DNA of 64,000 nucleotides, from the NCBI RefSeq assembly GCF_041929205.1, contig NZ_JBHFNT010000017.1, one strand, 5' to 3'. The stretch is from Floridanema evergladense. Its GTDB lineage: Bacteria; Cyanobacteriota; Cyanobacteriia; Cyanobacteriales; Aerosakkonemataceae. Under the pieces are notes generated by a model, which saw only the letters and a program-made list of their open reading frames with translations, did not search any database and was not told where the DNA came from. Positions 42,845 through 52,881 of this stretch are shown here, piece after piece; positions within the stretch are counted from its first letter, which is position 1, and each line of letters begins with the position of its first letter. Position numbers and translations under genes: made by a program.

Positions 42845-43054
42845 CTACAAAAACGCTGGAGTTGCAGCTGTTTCTAACCAATCAAAGATTTTTTCTAATT
42901 GATTGAGACTGACTAATCCATATTGCCAAAGCGTCATGGGTAAAGATGTGGTAGATTGTTCGCAATGCCGTAAGGCTAACGAAAGGGAGTTAGCGGGAAT
43001 TTTTAACTCCTCTTGTAAAAAGTTAACTAGTTTTCTTAACCGATTCGCTTCCAT
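42845..43054 (-). CDS. DUF2949 domain protein
   Basis: 69 residues. It contains KLVNFLQEELKIPANSLSLA, LRHCEQ and LPMTLWQYGLVSLNQLEKIFDWLE, the conserved pattern of the small cyanobacterial DUF2949 family (function unknown, probably all-helical, distantly reminiscent of the start of type II secretion ATPases). Start ATG 43054. A longer overlapping frame upstream on the same strand (to 43247) has no recognisable features. Confidence 0.88.
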   Translation of the reverse strand: MEANRLRKLVNFLQEELKIPANSLSLALRHCEQSTTSLPMTLWQYGLVSLNQLEKIFDWLETAATPAFL

Positions 43055-43376
43055 TTTCTTTATTTAAGTATATTTTGCCGAATAGTATTTTTTGGTTAGT
43101 TATCAATTTAGGAAGCGATCGGGAAAAACTAGAGAAGGCAATTATTTTACCCAAAAATATTGGGCTTGAATTTTCTTTAGGGATTTGAAAGTTTTGTGCA
43201 GCAGCCGAATTAACTAATAAGTAACTTCCTGAATTATGTTTAACCATTAATTAAAGCAGTAGTAGTTAAATAAAACATCCGCGATCGCACGGAAACCCGC
43301 AAAGTAAAACTACGGGTTTGTGCGATCGTACCTCAGAAAAGCAGAGAACCAACTTTTACCTTAAATCCTATAACTA

Positions 43377-44096
43377 CTATTTGTTGTATGTCACTAAAGG
43401 TTCTTGTGAGAGTTTTTGCAAATTCACAGAATTCAATAGCTGTTGCCATTTAGTTACTACCGCTGTATCAGTAGGACGGGAACGACGTAATTCAGCTACT
43501 GTTGCCATTGCATCATACCAAAGATTGTTGATTTGGTATTTATCAGCTAGGTCTAAAGAAGCGCCCTGTTTTAATTTACTCTCTAAATCCTGGTTCAGTG
43601 CGACTCGTTTAATCGAACCTGTAACATAAATGTCCGATCTGCGATTTTCCCGATCGGGTATCATTGCAAAATACCAGCGGTAAGTTTTACCAACTTCCAA
43701 AGTTTTTGTTGGTTCATTTTCGGGAATTGTAATTCCTACTACACCTGAATTACCATCAGTTGTAAACTGTGTTTCATATATCTGACGTTCATTTTCATCA
43801 ACCAACACAAATTCAACCAATTGCGGCTGCTGAGTTTTCGGCACATAGAAAAAGAAGGTGGGAGTTGCCGAGGCAGTCAAACCTTGATTATTGTCAGGAA
43901 CCAAGGCTATTAAAGGCATTTCAGAAATGAACATATCTGAACGAGTGCCACCGCCAACTCGTCTTCCTGGTAAACCTTCTCTCGCTTCGCTAACATCTTG
44001 TGCCCCTGCTTGTTTTACTCCGCTACTGGAAAAAAAAGCGAATGCTGATAACAAACAAAGGAAAATAATGATTTGATGCAAAATTACACTACGCAT
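43377..44096 (-). CDS. DUF928 family secreted protein
   Basis: 240 residues with a signal peptide (about 1-33, HQIIIFLCLLSAFAFFSSSG, cleavage near QAGAQ). The mature part starts with GLPGRRVGGGTR, the hallmark of DUF928. A beta-sandwich-like region follows (LIALVPDNN, TFFFYVPKT, EFVLVDENERQIYE, RWYFAMIPD), then a helical C-terminus (LWYDAMATVAELRR). The family is nearly confined to cyanobacteria and is often encoded beside CHASE2, CHAT and haemagglutinin-like genes, as here. Its role is unknown, probably at the cell surface. Divergent from the CHASE2-GGDEF-EAL gene. Confidence 0.93.
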   Translation of the reverse strand: MRSVILHQIIIFLCLLSAFAFFSSSGVKQAGAQDVSEAREGLPGRRVGGGTRSDMFISEMPLIALVPDNNQGLTASATPTFFFYVPKTQQPQLVEFVLVDENERQIYETQFTTDGNSGVVGITIPENEPTKTLEVGKTYRWYFAMIPDRENRRSDIYVTGSIKRVALNQDLESKLKQGASLDLADKYQINNLWYDAMATVAELRRSRPTDTAVVTKWQQLLNSVNLQKLSQEPLVTYNK

Positions 44097-44379
44097 ATCA
44101 ACATTTTCGTTAACTGAAATACATCTTACTGCTACTCAACAAAAGCTGTCCCAAAGAATGTGAGAACAGTCCTGTACTGATTATAGTAGTATTATTTTAC
44201 TAAATGATTCCGTATAATTACATAAGTTATTATTGGCACTAAATCTGTATACTTCACAATTTTGGCTGGTTAAAGTTGTAAAACTTAAAAAGTGTTATAC
44301 TTTATTATACGCTTGTTTAAATTTAAAACCTACAAAAACTCTAAAAAATTTATGTCTGGTAGAAATTTTATTTAATTCT

Positions 44380-46977
44380 GTGCCTGAGCAACTTTTTCAG
44401 AAACTACCTCAACTGTTTTCCAACAAAGAACTTCATGCTGGAATAAAAAAATTTGGCTACAAATCGCTTCTATTTTGTCAACAACCTGTTTTGATTATTA
44501 GCTTATTAGTGACGGGTTTGTTGTTAGGAATTAGACAGATGGAAGTATTGCAGCCATTGGAGTTAATGGAATACGATCGCGCCACCCAATTAAACCCGGA
44601 GATGAAGCCAGATCCGAGAATTTTAGTTGTAGGAATTAACGAAGCGGATATCGAAGCACAAAAGCAATGGCCTCTGTCCGATCGAACATTAGCTAAACTA
44701 TTAGCAACGCTGCAATTGTATCAACCAAAAGTTATTGGTTTAGATTTATACCGGGAAAGGGCATATCCACCCGGTCATGTTGAACTAGTTAAGGAATTAC
44801 AAAAGCAGAATGTAGTTGTAATTACTAAATTAGGAGGAAATGGAAGTGAAAGTGTAAAGCCGCCTCTTAGTGTAGCAAAGGAACAAATTAGTTTTAATGA
44901 TTTTGTACTCGATCCCGACGGAGTAATTCGGCGAAATTTCATATTTGCTGCTCTAAAAGGCGAAGCCTACTACTCTTTTGGATTACTAATCAGTTTAAAA
45001 TATTTGCAAGAACAGAACTTAGCATTAAAAGTACAACCTCATCACCTGAAATTGGGTGAGAAAATTTTGCCCAATTTAAACCCTGATTCCGGGGGATACC
45101 AAAATATTGATACAGGAGGCTATCAAATATTATTAAAATATCGGAGTAGGAGTCAGAATATAGCAGCACAGGTAACATTGACTCAAGTTTTAAATGGAGA
45201 AATAGATCCGAATTTAATAAGAAATAAAATAGTAATAATTGGAACGACAGCACCCAGTCAAAAAGATTTATTTTTTACTCCTTATACGGCAACGGATCGG
45301 GATACAGCCAGTATGCCAGGAGTGTTAATTCATGCTCAAATGGTCAGCCAAATTATTAGCATAATGGAAGATAATCAACCTTTATTTTGGTTTTGGCCTC
45401 AATGGTTAGAATGGTTTTGGGTATGGGTTTGGTCGCTAATAGGAGGAATAATAGTTTGGCGCTTTCGCCGACCATTACTGTTAGGAATTGCTCTATTTAT
45501 AGCGGTATTAATTTTATTAGGGGTTTTCGTTGTTAGCTTTGTGCAAGGAGGATGGGTACCGCTAGTAGTGCCAGTGTTGGGATTATTAGTCACGGGAAGT
45601 AGTGTAGCAGCTTATAAGTTATTTAATGATACTTTTTATGATGCTTTAACAGGTTTACCAAATCGAGCTTTGCTTCTTAAACAAATAGATAAGAAAAATA
45701 ACTCCGTCCAACATAAGGAAAATTATTTAATAGCAGTAATATTTTTAGATCTCGATCGCTTTAAGATGGTAAATGATAATTTTAACCACCAAGTAGGCGA
45801 TCGGCTGTTAATCGCTGTCACTAAAAGATTAAAATCTTGCTTAAGTGATCAAGATATAATAGCTCGGATTGGCGGAGATGAGTTTGCTGTCTTATTAACA
45901 AATATCAGTAATGTTAATCAAGTAACATCAGTAGCCGATGCAATGCAAGAGAAATTGTCTTTCCCCTTTAATCTTAAAGGGGAACAAATATTTATTTCGG
46001 CTAGCTTTGGAATTGCTTTTAATCAGATAGGTTGCGATCGACCTGATGAGATAGAATTATTAGTTAATCGCCAACCAGAGGAACTGTTACGAGATGCTCA
46101 TACAGCAATGTATCGGGCAAAAGCACTAGGTAGAGCACGCTATGAAGTCTTTTCTATAGGTATGCGTACCCAAATAGTTTCTCGCTTGCAATTAGAAAAT
46201 GAATTACGCCGAGCGATCGCGGCTTTAAGTGATGGTACAAGTCAAGAATTTTTAGTTTATTATCAACCAATCATATCTTTTAAAACGGGAAAAATAGCAG
46301 GGTTTGAAGCATTAATTCGTTGGCAACCTCCGGGTAAATTCATTTCCCCTGCTGAGTTTATTCCCTTAGCTGAAGAAACTGGTTTAATTATTCCTTTAGG
46401 GGAATGGATATTAAAAGAAGCCTGTCTTCAGTTAAAAAGTTGGCAGAAGCAATTTTGTTTGGAATCACCTTTATCATTAAGCGTGAATCTTTCCAGCCAA
46501 CAGTTTTCCCAACCGGATTTAACTGAAAGAGTGGAAAAAATTCTCAAAGAAACAAAGCTGAATGGAGAAAATTTAAAACTAGAAATTACTGAAAGTATGG
46601 CAATGCAAGATGTAGAAAAGACCATTGCTAGTATTTTACGTTTAAAAGCGTTAAAGTTGCGTTTTAGTATTGATGATTTTGGCACGGGATATTCATCTTT
46701 GAGTTATTTGCATCGCTTCCCTGTAGACACTTTAAAAGTCGATCGTTCTTTTGTGAGTCGAATGGAAGATAGTAGTGAAAATTTAGCGATCGTCCAAACT
46801 GTAATTATGCTCAGTCATAAATTAGGTATGGATGTAACTGCTGAGGGAGTAGAAAAAGCTTCACAAATGCAAATATTGCGAGAGTTAGGATGTGAATATG
46901 GACAGGGTTACTATTTTGCTAAACCGCTAAATAGTGAAGCAGCAACGGCATTATTAGCCGAACAACCTCAATGGTAA
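44380..46977 (+). CDS. CHASE2-GGDEF-EAL cyclic-di-GMP signalling protein
   Basis: 865 residues from a GTG at 44380; in-frame codons continue up to a TTG at 44233 and the true start is uncertain. After an N-terminal transmembrane helix comes a CHASE2 sensor domain (about 45-330, with DPRILVVGINEADIE and VIGLDLYRER) and three more transmembrane helices (about 345-425). A GGDEF domain follows (motif GGDEF at 498-502; the inhibitory RxxD site upstream is not conserved). An EAL domain has EAL at 643-645, DDFGTGYSSLSYL and AEGVE. Both catalytic motifs are intact, so it may make and break c-di-GMP in response to an extracytoplasmic signal. It could control the adhesins and polysaccharides encoded around it. 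Confidence 0.92.
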   Translation: MPEQLFQKLPQLFSNKELHAGIKKFGYKSLLFCQQPVLIISLLVTGLLLGIRQMEVLQPLELMEYDRATQLNPEMKPDPRILVVGINEADIEAQKQWPLSDRTLAKLLATLQLYQPKVIGLDLYRERAYPPGHVELVKELQKQNVVVITKLGGNGSESVKPPLSVAKEQISFNDFVLDPDGVIRRNFIFAALKGEAYYSFGLLISLKYLQEQNLALKVQPHHLKLGEKILPNLNPDSGGYQNIDTGGYQILLKYRSRSQNIAAQVTLTQVLNGEIDPNLIRNKIVIIGTTAPSQKDLFFTPYTATDRDTASMPGVLIHAQMVSQIISIMEDNQPLFWFWPQWLEWFWVWVWSLIGGIIVWRFRRPLLLGIALFIAVLILLGVFVVSFVQGGWVPLVVPVLGLLVTGSSVAAYKLFNDTFYDALTGLPNRALLLKQIDKKNNSVQHKENYLIAVIFLDLDRFKMVNDNFNHQVGDRLLIAVTKRLKSCLSDQDIIARIGGDEFAVLLTNISNVNQVTSVADAMQEKLSFPFNLKGEQIFISASFGIAFNQIGCDRPDEIELLVNRQPEELLRDAHTAMYRAKALGRARYEVFSIGMRTQIVSRLQLENELRRAIAALSDGTSQEFLVYYQPIISFKTGKIAGFEALIRWQPPGKFISPAEFIPLAEETGLIIPLGEWILKEACLQLKSWQKQFCLESPLSLSVNLSSQQFSQPDLTERVEKILKETKLNGENLKLEITESMAMQDVEKTIASILRLKALKLRFSIDDFGTGYSSLSYLHRFPVDTLKVDRSFVSRMEDSSENLAIVQTVIMLSHKLGMDVTAEGVEKASQMQILRELGCEYGQGYYFAKPLNSEAATALLAEQPQW

Positions 46978-47178
46978 TTAGATATACATACTTATGGGAG
47001 GCTGACTCATGCAATTCGTTAGCGGTTTAGGTTAAAGAATTTTCTAGGTACGTTGTTGCGCTTTAGCGCTAAATGTGGTTAAGACAGCGCAATAAGATAA
47101 ATAATTCAGCGATTCTTTCCGAAAAATTTTTCTTTTCTCTTGCCTATTCATGAGTAATTTAATCTTACTTATTTAAAG

Positions 47179-49788
47179 TTATAACCAATTTCCTACTAAA
47201 ACAAAAGCTGACCAAAAATAGGGATGAGAAAATTGGTCATTTTGCAAAAATAACTGTTGAGTGCGACGTAAAGCTTCGGCTTTTGTAATTTGGTTATTAT
47301 TTAGCTCTTTGTAAAAATTTGTCATAAATAAAGCAGTAGCTTCATCATCAACATTCCACAAAGTTGCTACAGTACTTCGCGCTCCCGCTCGCACAGCTAT
47401 TCCCGTTAATCCTAAAGTGGCGCGATTATCTCCAGCAGCAGTTTGACAAGCACTAAAAACTAATAATTCTAAGGGGCGATTAACGCTCTGATTACTACGT
47501 AAAAGAGTGTCTAATTCCTTGGCATTAATCTTTGTATCCCAAGTCAAAATAAAAGTATTAGCCGCCTTAGAACTAAATTGACCATGAGTTGCTAAATGAA
47601 CGATCGGAAATTTATCACTTTGGATTTTTGTCTTAAAATTAGATGCTGTAAAAGATTGATTTATTAGCTCTTGAGTACTAACTTCTTTAGCAATATTACT
47701 CAATTCAATAGCTACATTAGGAAGTGGTGCAAATCCTTGACGCGATTCGCTTAATCCCACCGTTAGCACTTTAATATTATTACGCTGTAAAGGTCTGGCA
47801 TCTACTAATTGTAATCCAGGCGCGATCGCCACACTGTATTTTTGTACTAAATACTTTTGTCCATCATAAATTCCTGCTAAGGGAATATTTCTTAAAGAAC
47901 CATCTAACACAAATACTAAAGTTTGTCTGCCACTATTTGCTAAATCAGTTTCGATCGGACGAATTAACCAATTGTAGATTTTCTCAGCAGCAGCTAAATA
48001 GCTTTTTTGGGAAAGTCGTAGTCGAGGAATAGTCAAAGCATCAATGGCTTTTTTGATTGTTGCTTCTATTTCTTGGTTAGGTAAAACAGTTGTGTACCGC
48101 CGCAAAGGTTTTCCTGGCAATGCAGCAATTACTTCTATCCGTTCGTTAATAGTGGAAGTACTTGTATTACTTAAAATAATTGTGGAAAAAACCGCTGCTT
48201 TCGGATCGATTTGGTCAATTTTAACAGCTTGGGTATTTAAACAAGCATCTCGGAAAAAATTATCCAATTCAGCTAATTGTAGAGAATCAATTAAACTCCT
48301 TGCTCTTTGCAAATCTGCTTGTTCTACATCTTTTCCTACTGGTAATAGTAAATCTACTAACTCGCGATAAACTGGTTCTACAGTATCTCGAAAATCGAAC
48401 TGAGCTTCTGCGGAAATTGCCACTAAATCGCTGCGAATAGATGCTAAAGAATTAACAGCTTGATCATAAGCTGCGATCGCCCCTTGACGATCTTCTTGCT
48501 GTTTATAAATTCTCCCTAATTGCCATTGCCAACGAAAGTTAATATCAGTAGCATTAACACTTTGAGATAACAGTAAAGCTTTTTTGGTTAATTGTTGAGC
48601 AAAATCCCATTGTTTGTTTTCTTCATACAACCTCCCAAAATTTCCTACAGCATAAGATAATGTTCGTTTATCCTCTAAAGTCTCAGCTTGTTGCACAGCA
48701 GTTCCTAACATTTTGCCAACTTCCGCATTACTAGGAAGTGTTAATTGATTATTTCCCTCTTTCCTCAATTGCATTAACCTTCTAGCTAAATTAATTCGCG
48801 CATAAATTGCTTGTCTACTCAAAGGTAATTGGCTTATATTAGCTTGAATTTGCGGCACCAATGCTAGGGCTTTTTCTGCTTGTTTTTGATTAACTAAAAC
48901 CTTGAAATTATTCAACATTGCTTGAGTTTTAATATCGGGAGAATTAGTAGCTTGCACTGCTTTTTCATAGTAATCCAAAGCTGTAGGTAATTCTTGCCCT
49001 AATCTTGCTGTTTCGCCCAAACTTAAAAACATTGCAGCGATCGCATCATCCACTTTCAACCTTTGGGCAATAGCTAAACCTTGGGTGAGAACTTTTTGCG
49101 ATCGATCTAACTCCCCCACCACCCGCAAAGCATCCCCCAAACTTTGCAAACCCTTCACCTTGATTAAACTATCCGGTTGCTGTTGCCAAGTTACATTTAA
49201 CTCATCCAAAGCTTTAATTGCCTGACGATACAAACCTAATCTTTGTAAAGCTTGAGATTGATTAATTTGATTGCGAGATACTCCAGCAAAATCACCAATT
49301 TCTTGATAATTATTTGTAGCTCTCTGCCAAGTTTCCAAAGCTTTTTCCGGTTGACCAACTGCTAATTGTAACAGCCCTTGAACTTCTAAAGATTGCGCTA
49401 ATAATTGTTGGCTTTCTTTGCTATTAGGTTGTTTTTTCAGTAAATTAAAACTTTTGCTAATTTCTTCTTTAGCCTTAGAAATTTCTCCTGTTTTATGATA
49501 AGCTAAAGCCAAATTTCTCGCCACTCTTGCTTGTCCTAGCTGATTGCCTTGTGCAGCATAATTATTGTTAAGTTGTTGTAAAAGAGCGATCGCTTCCCCA
49601 AACTTACCATCTGCATAAAGTTTTTCTGCTTCTGCTTCCCAATTCATTGAATTATCAGCAACTAATTGTTTTGAAATTACTTGACTATCTGGAAACGCAG
49701 CAAGTGACATGGCATTTTTTCCCCACAAAATCACCCCACAAAAAGATAAAATTCCCAAACATATAATGAATAAATTTTTAATTTTCAT
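47179..49788 (-). CDS. TPR-CHAT protease-like protein
   Basis: 869 residues with a signal-type N-terminus (about 1-30, NLFIICLGILSFCGVILWG). Ten or more TPR-like repeats fill residues 50-450 (for example AEKLYADGKFGEAIALLQQL). The CHAT domain, a caspase-fold peptidase, spans about 570-869. The catalytic His735 is in VHLATHGQFS and Cys781 in LLVFSACQTAAGD; GLTGIAVRAGARSTVATLW is typical. It follows the haemagglutinin-like gene by 22 bp on the same strand, so the two form an operon. A role in processing or surveillance of that exoprotein is plausible, but no substrate is known. Confidence 0.93.
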   Translation of the reverse strand: MKIKNLFIICLGILSFCGVILWGKNAMSLAAFPDSQVISKQLVADNSMNWEAEAEKLYADGKFGEAIALLQQLNNNYAAQGNQLGQARVARNLALAYHKTGEISKAKEEISKSFNLLKKQPNSKESQQLLAQSLEVQGLLQLAVGQPEKALETWQRATNNYQEIGDFAGVSRNQINQSQALQRLGLYRQAIKALDELNVTWQQQPDSLIKVKGLQSLGDALRVVGELDRSQKVLTQGLAIAQRLKVDDAIAAMFLSLGETARLGQELPTALDYYEKAVQATNSPDIKTQAMLNNFKVLVNQKQAEKALALVPQIQANISQLPLSRQAIYARINLARRLMQLRKEGNNQLTLPSNAEVGKMLGTAVQQAETLEDKRTLSYAVGNFGRLYEENKQWDFAQQLTKKALLLSQSVNATDINFRWQWQLGRIYKQQEDRQGAIAAYDQAVNSLASIRSDLVAISAEAQFDFRDTVEPVYRELVDLLLPVGKDVEQADLQRARSLIDSLQLAELDNFFRDACLNTQAVKIDQIDPKAAVFSTIILSNTSTSTINERIEVIAALPGKPLRRYTTVLPNQEIEATIKKAIDALTIPRLRLSQKSYLAAAEKIYNWLIRPIETDLANSGRQTLVFVLDGSLRNIPLAGIYDGQKYLVQKYSVAIAPGLQLVDARPLQRNNIKVLTVGLSESRQGFAPLPNVAIELSNIAKEVSTQELINQSFTASNFKTKIQSDKFPIVHLATHGQFSSKAANTFILTWDTKINAKELDTLLRSNQSVNRPLELLVFSACQTAAGDNRATLGLTGIAVRAGARSTVATLWNVDDEATALFMTNFYKELNNNQITKAEALRRTQQLFLQNDQFSHPYFWSAFVLVGNWL

Positions 49789-49809
49789 TAACTACTTCCC
49801 TACCAAAAA

Positions 49810-52551
49810 TTACTTTTTAATTGGTAAAACACCACAGCCCGGATCACTTAAACTCAAACTGTGAGGCGAAGCTGTTCCTCCTCCAGCAATTAAAACAACT
49901 CTGCCATCAGCCCCAACTATCCAACCTTGAGCTTCTACAATTTGCTCATCAGTTTTTGCCACTCTAGCATGAGAATTACTCCTACTATTTATCCGTCTTT
50001 GTAAACCAACATTTTGATTCACATCTGCCACTCTTGCCCATTCCACCATCACCGCATCATTAGTTGCAGAATTAACCGGATTAGGCGGTAAACCACCCCT
50101 TCCTGTCACTACAAAAGAACTCCTCTCTGCTTGTTGTGGCGCACAAGCATTTTGAGCAACTAATCCAGCTACATCAATCACATTTGTAGGTAAAGAAACT
50201 AACCCAGAACTCACATCCAAATCAGGTGTATTAATTTCCACTACTCCTCTTAATGCCGGATTTCCCCCCGTTGCCGTAATATCATTATTGGGCGTTTGTT
50301 CTAGTCGATATTGCAGACCAAAAATACCAGTTGCATTAATATTTACTCGACCCCCCTGGCTATTAGCAGCATTAGCAGTAATATCGCTATTTCCTATACC
50401 TACTAAGTTATTTGTTGTCAAAGTAATATTTCCCCCTGCTTCTTCACCAGTGGAATTAGTACTAATTAGACTATTCCCACGTAACACTAATAAATCTCTG
50501 GCTTGCACCCTGATATTACCAATCCCAGCTTGATTATCAGCCGCCAATCTCCCAGTATTATCAAGTTCAATTCTGGTTGCATTCACTTCCAAATTACCAG
50601 CCGCACCCGAACCCGTACCGCTGACAAATAAACCACTGTTAATTAACTGCTCCCCCAAAATTCTACTGCCACTAATTCTCACATTTTCCGCATTCACACT
50701 TAACGTTCCTCCAAAGCCTTCTCCAAAAGAATTTGCTCTGATTGTTCCTCCAGTTTCAATGCTCAATTCTCTGGTATTAATCGTTAAATTTCCCCCGGTT
50801 CCGGGGCCAAAATTATCAGCAGAAACTTTCCCTCCATCCTGTATTAGCAATCTTCTCGTATTAAGTGTTAAATTTCCAGCATTCCCAGTACCACCTGGAT
50901 CTGTAGAAACAAACAAACCACTACTACCTTTTATTGCATCAGGATTTGGGCGTGTTCCAATTATTTCGATCGACTCAGAAGCATCAATTACCAAATCACC
51001 TGCATTTCCATCTGCTCTAGTAGCAGTAACTATTTGTCCCCCACCTTGAAGTAATAGTCGTCTAGTTTGAATCGTTAAATTGCCACCATTGCCTGTAGCC
51101 CGAATCGCAAACACTGGATCGATCTCAACCCCTGTGAGAATGCCTCCAAGGGTGGTAGTATCGGGGTTTGTGCCAATCAATTCTACAGATTCCGTAGCCT
51201 TAATAGTCACATCTCCCGCTCGACCTGCGGTAAAAGTGGCAGTATTTACTGTTCCCCCATCTCGAATTAGTAATCTTTGGGTTTCAATGGTAATATTTCC
51301 ACCATTCCCGATCGGTATATCACCACTATTGTCCAGCGCTAAAGCTTGAGAAAATATGCCACCACTAAGATCAGGATCTTCTAGTGGCACACCAATGATT
51401 TCTACTAATTCTGAAGCTATAACTGTTAAGTTTCCCGCATTACCATTACCATTAGACAAATTACCTAAATATGCCCCATCTCTAATAGATAATCTGCGAG
51501 TTTTAACTGTTACATTACCACTAGCTCCCGTTGCAGTTCCTATAGTAGAATTAGTAATTCCAGTATAAACAGGAAACAAAGGATCGGAAAAAAACCTATT
51601 AAGTTCACCGATAAATTCTACTGATTCAGTAGTAGTAATATTTATTTCTCCCCCAGTTTCTGCTCCATCTTGAGAATAAAAAATTAATGCCCCTCCGGTA
51701 AGAATTAGGTTTCTCGCTTGTACTTGAATATCGCCTCCCCTTTCCCCACTGGTATTAACAAAGGCACTTTGAGTTAAATTAATATCGCCAAAGTTTTGTA
51801 CTTGATTGTAATCTAATGCCCAACCTTGTGTAATCGGAATCAGACCAACAAATCCATTATTAGCAACACTACCTAACTCAACTCTTCCTTGTGGTGCTGC
51901 CATTGTACCCCCTTCTAAAAGTACATCACCACCTACAAGTGCGAAAGTTCTTCCCTCACTAACTTGCAAAGAAGCACGAGAAGTTCCATTATTACTTTGA
52001 TTCACAATTCGACCAGGATTCGTACCATATTGTAAGCCCACAGGAATATTAACACTCAATAATGGTGGTGCTTCAGGGTTAGTAGCACTAAATTCTAAAC
52101 CATCAGCAAATCTAATTTTACTCGCCGTACTACCAATAAATGAACCGTTAAGATCTAATTTTGCACCTAGACCAAAAATAATTCCATTAGGATTAATTAA
52201 AAATAAATCTGCATTACCCAAAACTCCCAAAGTTCCTAAAATTTGCGAAGCATTATTTCCTGTAACTCTAGTTAAAATCCTCGCCACCCCATCGGGGTTA
52301 GCAAAATAAACCCCCCGCCCAGCACCAACATTAAATTCTCGGAAACTATGAAACAAATTATTACCACGAATTGCTCCCCCGTTAATGCGATCGCTAGGAA
52401 TATCTCTAATCACACTAGGAGTAACTACAGAGCTTTCATTCCCCAAAGTAGCATCAGGAACGACCTGAGCTAAACTAAGTTGACTTGATAAAGCAATTCC
52501 ACTAAAAGTTAAGTAACCTAACTGACTCAACCGCCAGCCAAATTTTTTCAT
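49810..52551 (-). CDS. Two-partner secretion exoprotein (filamentous haemagglutinin-like)
   Basis: 913 residues from ATG 52551 (MKKFGWRLSQLG); codons upstream to 52611 are open, but this start gives a standard signal peptide ending SLAQ. The N-terminal TPS domain has the family motifs IRDIPSDRINGGAIRGNNLF, YFANPDGVARILTRVTG and LFLINPNGIIFG. A long beta-helix follows with repeated segments such as GNAGNLTIxTRRLLIQDGG. The C-terminal part has a Cys pair and SLSLSDPGCGVLP. It would be exported by a TpsB-type outer-membrane pore; none is encoded in this window. It is the first gene of an operon with the CHAT protein. Confidence 0.93.
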   Translation of the reverse strand: MKKFGWRLSQLGYLTFSGIALSSQLSLAQVVPDATLGNESSVVTPSVIRDIPSDRINGGAIRGNNLFHSFREFNVGAGRGVYFANPDGVARILTRVTGNNASQILGTLGVLGNADLFLINPNGIIFGLGAKLDLNGSFIGSTASKIRFADGLEFSATNPEAPPLLSVNIPVGLQYGTNPGRIVNQSNNGTSRASLQVSEGRTFALVGGDVLLEGGTMAAPQGRVELGSVANNGFVGLIPITQGWALDYNQVQNFGDINLTQSAFVNTSGERGGDIQVQARNLILTGGALIFYSQDGAETGGEINITTTESVEFIGELNRFFSDPLFPVYTGITNSTIGTATGASGNVTVKTRRLSIRDGAYLGNLSNGNGNAGNLTVIASELVEIIGVPLEDPDLSGGIFSQALALDNSGDIPIGNGGNITIETQRLLIRDGGTVNTATFTAGRAGDVTIKATESVELIGTNPDTTTLGGILTGVEIDPVFAIRATGNGGNLTIQTRRLLLQGGGQIVTATRADGNAGDLVIDASESIEIIGTRPNPDAIKGSSGLFVSTDPGGTGNAGNLTLNTRRLLIQDGGKVSADNFGPGTGGNLTINTRELSIETGGTIRANSFGEGFGGTLSVNAENVRISGSRILGEQLINSGLFVSGTGSGAAGNLEVNATRIELDNTGRLAADNQAGIGNIRVQARDLLVLRGNSLISTNSTGEEAGGNITLTTNNLVGIGNSDITANAANSQGGRVNINATGIFGLQYRLEQTPNNDITATGGNPALRGVVEINTPDLDVSSGLVSLPTNVIDVAGLVAQNACAPQQAERSSFVVTGRGGLPPNPVNSATNDAVMVEWARVADVNQNVGLQRRINSRSNSHARVAKTDEQIVEAQGWIVGADGRVVLIAGGGTASPHSLSLSDPGCGVLPIKK

Positions 52552-52623
52552 AGCACAAGTTTGCATTTTACTAACCACCTTGAAGCAAAAATAAGTAAAC
52601 TTCCCAAACAAATAATCAACAAA

Positions 52624-52735
52624 TTCTTAGTAAACCACTGTTAATTAACTGCTCCCCCAAAATTCTACTAACTGACTCAAGCGCCAACCAAATCTTTTCC
52701 AAGCACAAGTTTGCATTTTATCAACCATCTTGGGG
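52624..52735 (-). pseudogene. Collapsed duplicate of the haemagglutinin-like gene start
   Basis: The bases at about 52672-52735 repeat the start region of the exoprotein gene (52530-52590), including TAGTCAG-type and GCACAAGTTTGCATTTTA segments. The bases 52628-52667 repeat an internal part of the same gene (about 50631-50669, with AACTGCTCCCCCAAAATTCT). On the minus strand the copy reads MVDKMQTCAWKRFGW and then goes out of frame at the junction. It looks like a second gene copy reduced by a large internal deletion. The rest of the 52612-52881 gap shows nothing else. Confidence 0.75.
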
Positions 52736-52881
52736 AAAAAGTATAAAAATTTAACAGTTTTTTAAAGTTATCTATATTAAAAAACTAATCTAGTCGGGTC
52801 TATTATAACTGTAGAAATAAGGGAATTAAAATTTGATAAACCCTCTCAGCTACCAAACTTTACCTAATTTTTAATTAATGA

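Noticed and set aside
43023..43247. Minus-strand open frame overlapping the start of the DUF2949 gene
   Set aside because: No motif, signal peptide or homologous pattern, and it overlaps a better-supported gene.
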